Shown in pieces: positions 62,128-64,000 of a stretch of 64,000 bases of DNA. The stretch comes from Marinomonas sp. TW1 (GTDB taxonomy: Bacteria; Pseudomonadota; Gammaproteobacteria; Pseudomonadales; Marinomonadaceae): contig NZ_JSEE01000002.1 in NCBI RefSeq assembly GCF_001625355.1, forward strand, positions 248,001-312,000, given 5' to 3'. The position numbers and the translations under genes are program-made. Under the pieces are notes generated by a model, which was not told the DNA's origin, ran no database searches, and was given only the letters and a program-made list of their open reading frames with translations. The stretch's first letter is position 1. The number at the start of each line of letters is the position of its first letter.

Positions 62128-62151
62128 TTCGACTCCCCCCATCTCCACCAA
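62128..62151. repeat. attR: right 24-bp copy of the ssrA 3' end
   Basis: Exact repeat of 54113-54136. It is followed directly by the 14-bp perfect palindrome ATCAAGCGCTTGAT (62151-62164), which belongs to the flank beyond the island. Confidence 0.92.
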
Positions 62152-62228
62152 TCAAGCGCTTGATTTTGAAAGGTTAGACCTTCGAGATTAATATGACACA
62201 CATAAGACACACCGTGTGTCAGTCGAAC

Positions 62229-62258
62229 AAAAAAGGAAGCCCAATGGCTTCCTTTTTT
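62229..62258 (+). terminator. Strong terminator beyond attR, probably the original ssrA terminator
   Basis: AAAAAAGGAAGCC-CAAT-GGCTTCC followed by six T: a perfect 13-base stem including the A/T run. With the island removed it would lie about 80-120 bp after the ssrA 3' end. No other gene ends before it. Confidence 0.8.
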
Positions 62259-62350
62259 ATTTCAATTCAACAACAGCCTATTTCGCCATTGAATGGTCAC
62301 TTGCCTTCCTTATTCCATTGCAAAACGCAGAACTTTAAGTATTTTAATAA

Positions 62351-62671
62351 GCTTGTCTAAGAAAATCAGGCATCAACCCAGCGAACCTAATCGCCATTTA
62401 TGCCCGTGGGGATTCCATGGAACCCACTATCTATTCTGGTGACTCCTTGGTGATCGACAAAACGAAAAACACAGTCACCAGTGACGGCGGCATTTATGTG
62501 ATCAACTATGACGGGGAACTGTTCGTTAAACGGGTGCAAAAACAGCTTGATGGATTGGTGGCGATCACCTCAGACAACAAGAATTACCAACCAATGACCA
62601 TACCGTTAGAAGGTCTAAGCAAGCTTAAAATAATTGGCCGTGTCGTGTGGTCAGGTCATCCGATGATTTGA
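62351..62671 (+). pseudogene. Truncated phage repressor (S24/LexA-like C-terminal domain)
   Basis: The frame from 62351 (after an in-frame stop) reads LRKSGINPANLIAIYARGDSMEP and continues TIYSGDSLVIDKTKN to 62671. ARGDSMEPT is the serine site and VKRV (ELFVKRVQKQL) the lysine of the S24 peptidase dyad of CI-type repressors that self-cleave after RecA activation. The N-terminal DNA-binding half is missing and no start codon precedes the catalytic serine except the ATG inside GDSMEP, so it is a remnant. Confidence 0.75.
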
Positions 62672-62681
62672 AGGGAGCATT

Positions 62682-63272
62682 ATGAGGACTGTAATATCAT
62701 TTTTTTTATGGCTCTTACCAATAGCAGCACTAATTCTAATCATTTATTTTTTCTTTCAAAGTGGTGAAAAATTAATTTTAACATCTCTAGTTTCCATATT
62801 AGCTTTTATGGGTTCTTTGTTCTCTATTTTACTCGGCTTTCAAAGAGAAACTATAGGAAAAGAAGAAAAATATAAAGCAATTGTAGATATTGATTTTCGT
62901 AGATATGTGGAAAGCGAAATTTATTTTACAAACAATAATGGTAAACCTTATGAGGTTGTTAATTCAAAAATTGAAGCTAACATTTTTAACTTAGGATATC
63001 ACGCTAAAAAAATATCTATTAACTCTCTAGATGATAATGAAAAAATAATCTGTGGAGTATCAAGAAAATACCTAAAACAAAATGATTCTGTCTATATCGA
63101 AATAATTAATGATAAATATGATCCAAAACCTAGATATATAGAAATATCGTACGAAGATTTGAACAACAGGAAGTATCGAAAAACATCAAAGATAAACCTC
63201 AAAATGATCGATCAGGAAATAACCTCATCAAAAATAATAAATTATTACTCAATCAAGGAAGATGATATTTGA
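62682..63272 (+). CDS. AT-rich small membrane protein, unknown
   Basis: A 196-residue protein with two N-terminal helices (about residues 5-27 and 32-52) and a soluble, lysine- and isoleucine-rich C-terminal domain (about 60-196). It is much richer in A+T than its surroundings, a sign of recent acquisition. It begins 10 bp after the repressor remnant behind GGGAG. The family is not recognised. Placed between a CI repressor and an integrase, it occupies the position of accessory moron genes in P2-like phages. Confidence 0.65.
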   Translation: MRTVISFFLWLLPIAALILIIYFFFQSGEKLILTSLVSILAFMGSLFSILLGFQRETIGKEEKYKAIVDIDFRRYVESEIYFTNNNGKPYEVVNSKIEANIFNLGYHAKKISINSLDDNEKIICGVSRKYLKQNDSVYIEIINDKYDPKPRYIEISYEDLNNRKYRKTSKINLKMIDQEITSSKIINYYSIKEDDI

Positions 63273-63274
63273 TA

Positions 63275-64000
63275 TGGCTATAAAAAAAGTTCCAACAGGC
63301 TTCGAAGTCCGTTTTCGTGTTGCAGGCCGTGGCAGTCGTGAGTACAAGCGCACCTTTCTCACGAAAGGCGAGTGTGAACGCTTCATGCGTTACACCATCG
63401 CCCAGCATGAGACTCAATCCGACGAAAAGCCTTGGTTAGAGAAACCCAAGGACAACCGTAAGCTATCCGAGCTTATTGATATTTGGGACGACATACACGG
63501 CCACTTTTTGAAAGACGGCAAACGCCGTAAAGCCAAAATGCTAATGATTGCGGACCAACTCGGCGATCCGGTCGGGTCGAGCTTAAGCAGCACCCAATAC
63601 ATTCGCTGGCGCGCCAAAAGAGCCAAAGAAGGGCGCAAACCAAAGACACTTAATAATGATTTGACCTATCTAAGCGCCATGTTTAGCACCTTAATCAAAT
63701 CCAAGGAAATCTATTACCCAAACCCTTTGGAAGAAGTGCAAAACGTGCGTGTACCAGACAATGAGCTGGCCTTTTTAACCCACGATCAAATCAATGAATT
63801 ACTGGCGGCCACGGACGAATGCGACAATCCACACGTTACTCTAATCAGTAAAGTATGCCTGGCAACGGGCGCACGTTGGGGAGAAGCCGAAGCCCTGATC
63901 ATTCAAAGGGTACATAACAACAAAGTGCTGTACACAGACACCAAAGGCAACAAAAACAGAAGCGTGCCTATAACCCCTGAATTGTTCGAAGAACTACAAG
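63275..64000 (+). CDS. Phage integrase, P2-like tyrosine recombinase (cut by window edge)
   Basis: The frame from the ATG at 63275 stays open to the window end, giving about 242 residues. The N-terminus MAIKKVPTGFEVRFRVAGRGSREYKRTFLTKGECERFM is the arm-binding start of P2/186-type integrases. The core region LTHDQINELLAATDECDN...LISKVCLATGARWGEAEAL ends at the first catalytic arginine (ATGARWGEA), with the following lysine strand TKGNKNRSVPI visible. The C-terminal tyrosine is outside. It is different from the island integrase and marks a second element. Confidence 0.9.

Noticed and set aside
1..64000. CRISPR array or cas genes
   Set aside because: No regularly spaced repeat series and no Cas-like protein found anywhere in the window.

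Overview
The window is a piece of chromosome from a marine gammaproteobacterium. Gene content and protein style look most like Marinomonas or a close Oceanospirillales relative. This is an inference from recognisable proteins such as the hut genes, the PRK08289-type GAPDH, DUF3392, DUF501 and an SsrA tag ending ANDENYALAA. No species-level claim can be made without a search. There are no tRNA or rRNA genes; tmRNA is the only certain stable RNA.

Layout. 1-3.9 kb: histidine utilisation (hutU cut by the window edge, hutF-hutD divergent from it, hutC repressor), with two HutC-type operators between hutU and hutF. 3.9-7.7 kb: a b-type cytochrome, a 252-bp MITE with IS5-like ends, an SRPBCC-type protein, a small membrane protein and pepQ. 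8-11.1 kb: a complete tripartite tricarboxylate transporter (TctC-TctB-TctA) behind three perfect hairpins. 11.5-13.7 kb: a chemoreceptor with unusual topology. 13.9-16.9 kb: an arsenic operon arsR-arsC-arsH-acr3-arsC with two unrelated arsenate reductases. 17-28.7 kb: a complete protocatechuate 4,5-cleavage pathway. It comprises ligC next to a LysR regulator with two HTH domains, and the operon ligJ-ligK-galD-ligI-ligA-ligB on the other strand. A type II dehydroquinase and an AEC transporter could feed it, and an aldo/keto reductase and a soluble PAS-PAS chemoreceptor lie inside it. Together the Lig enzymes turn protocatechuate into pyruvate and oxaloacetate. 28.9-34.6 kb: peroxiredoxin, a chemoreceptor, a MocR regulator, a possible PilZ-like protein, DUF501 and a small unknown protein. 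34.7-38.8 kb: the glycerol regulon glpK / glpR-glpD with two GlpR-type palindromes. 38.9-53.7 kb: core genes (TSUP transporter, LysR, GAPDH, DUF3392, uridine kinase, dnaJ-dnaK-grpE with sigma-32 promoters, recN, fur, bamE, rnfH, ratA, NSS transporter, smpB) and a candidate small RNA next to gap.

53.8-62.15 kb: ssrA (tmRNA) and an 8.0-kb integrative island inserted at its 3' end. A 24-bp copy of the ssrA 3' end marks each side, a tyrosine integrase sits at the right end, and near-identical 25-bp repeats that look like integrase arm sites lie just inside both ends. Cargo: a TPR/HEPN protein resembling the LA2681 family, a ParB-like protein, a serine resolvase, a membrane-anchored coiled-coil protein, and a superinfection-immunity/SHOCT protein. 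It also carries a row of decayed phage-type genes (a KilA-N gene, a small gene and a MarR-like winged helix) that I reconstructed from broken reading frames. No conjugation or replication genes are visible. The likely role is a small cargo island with phage-defence genes; that role is inference.

62.15-64 kb: beyond the right att site lie a strong terminator that may be the original one of ssrA, a decapitated phage CI-type repressor, an AT-rich membrane protein and the start of a second, P2-like phage integrase. This is the remains or edge of another element.
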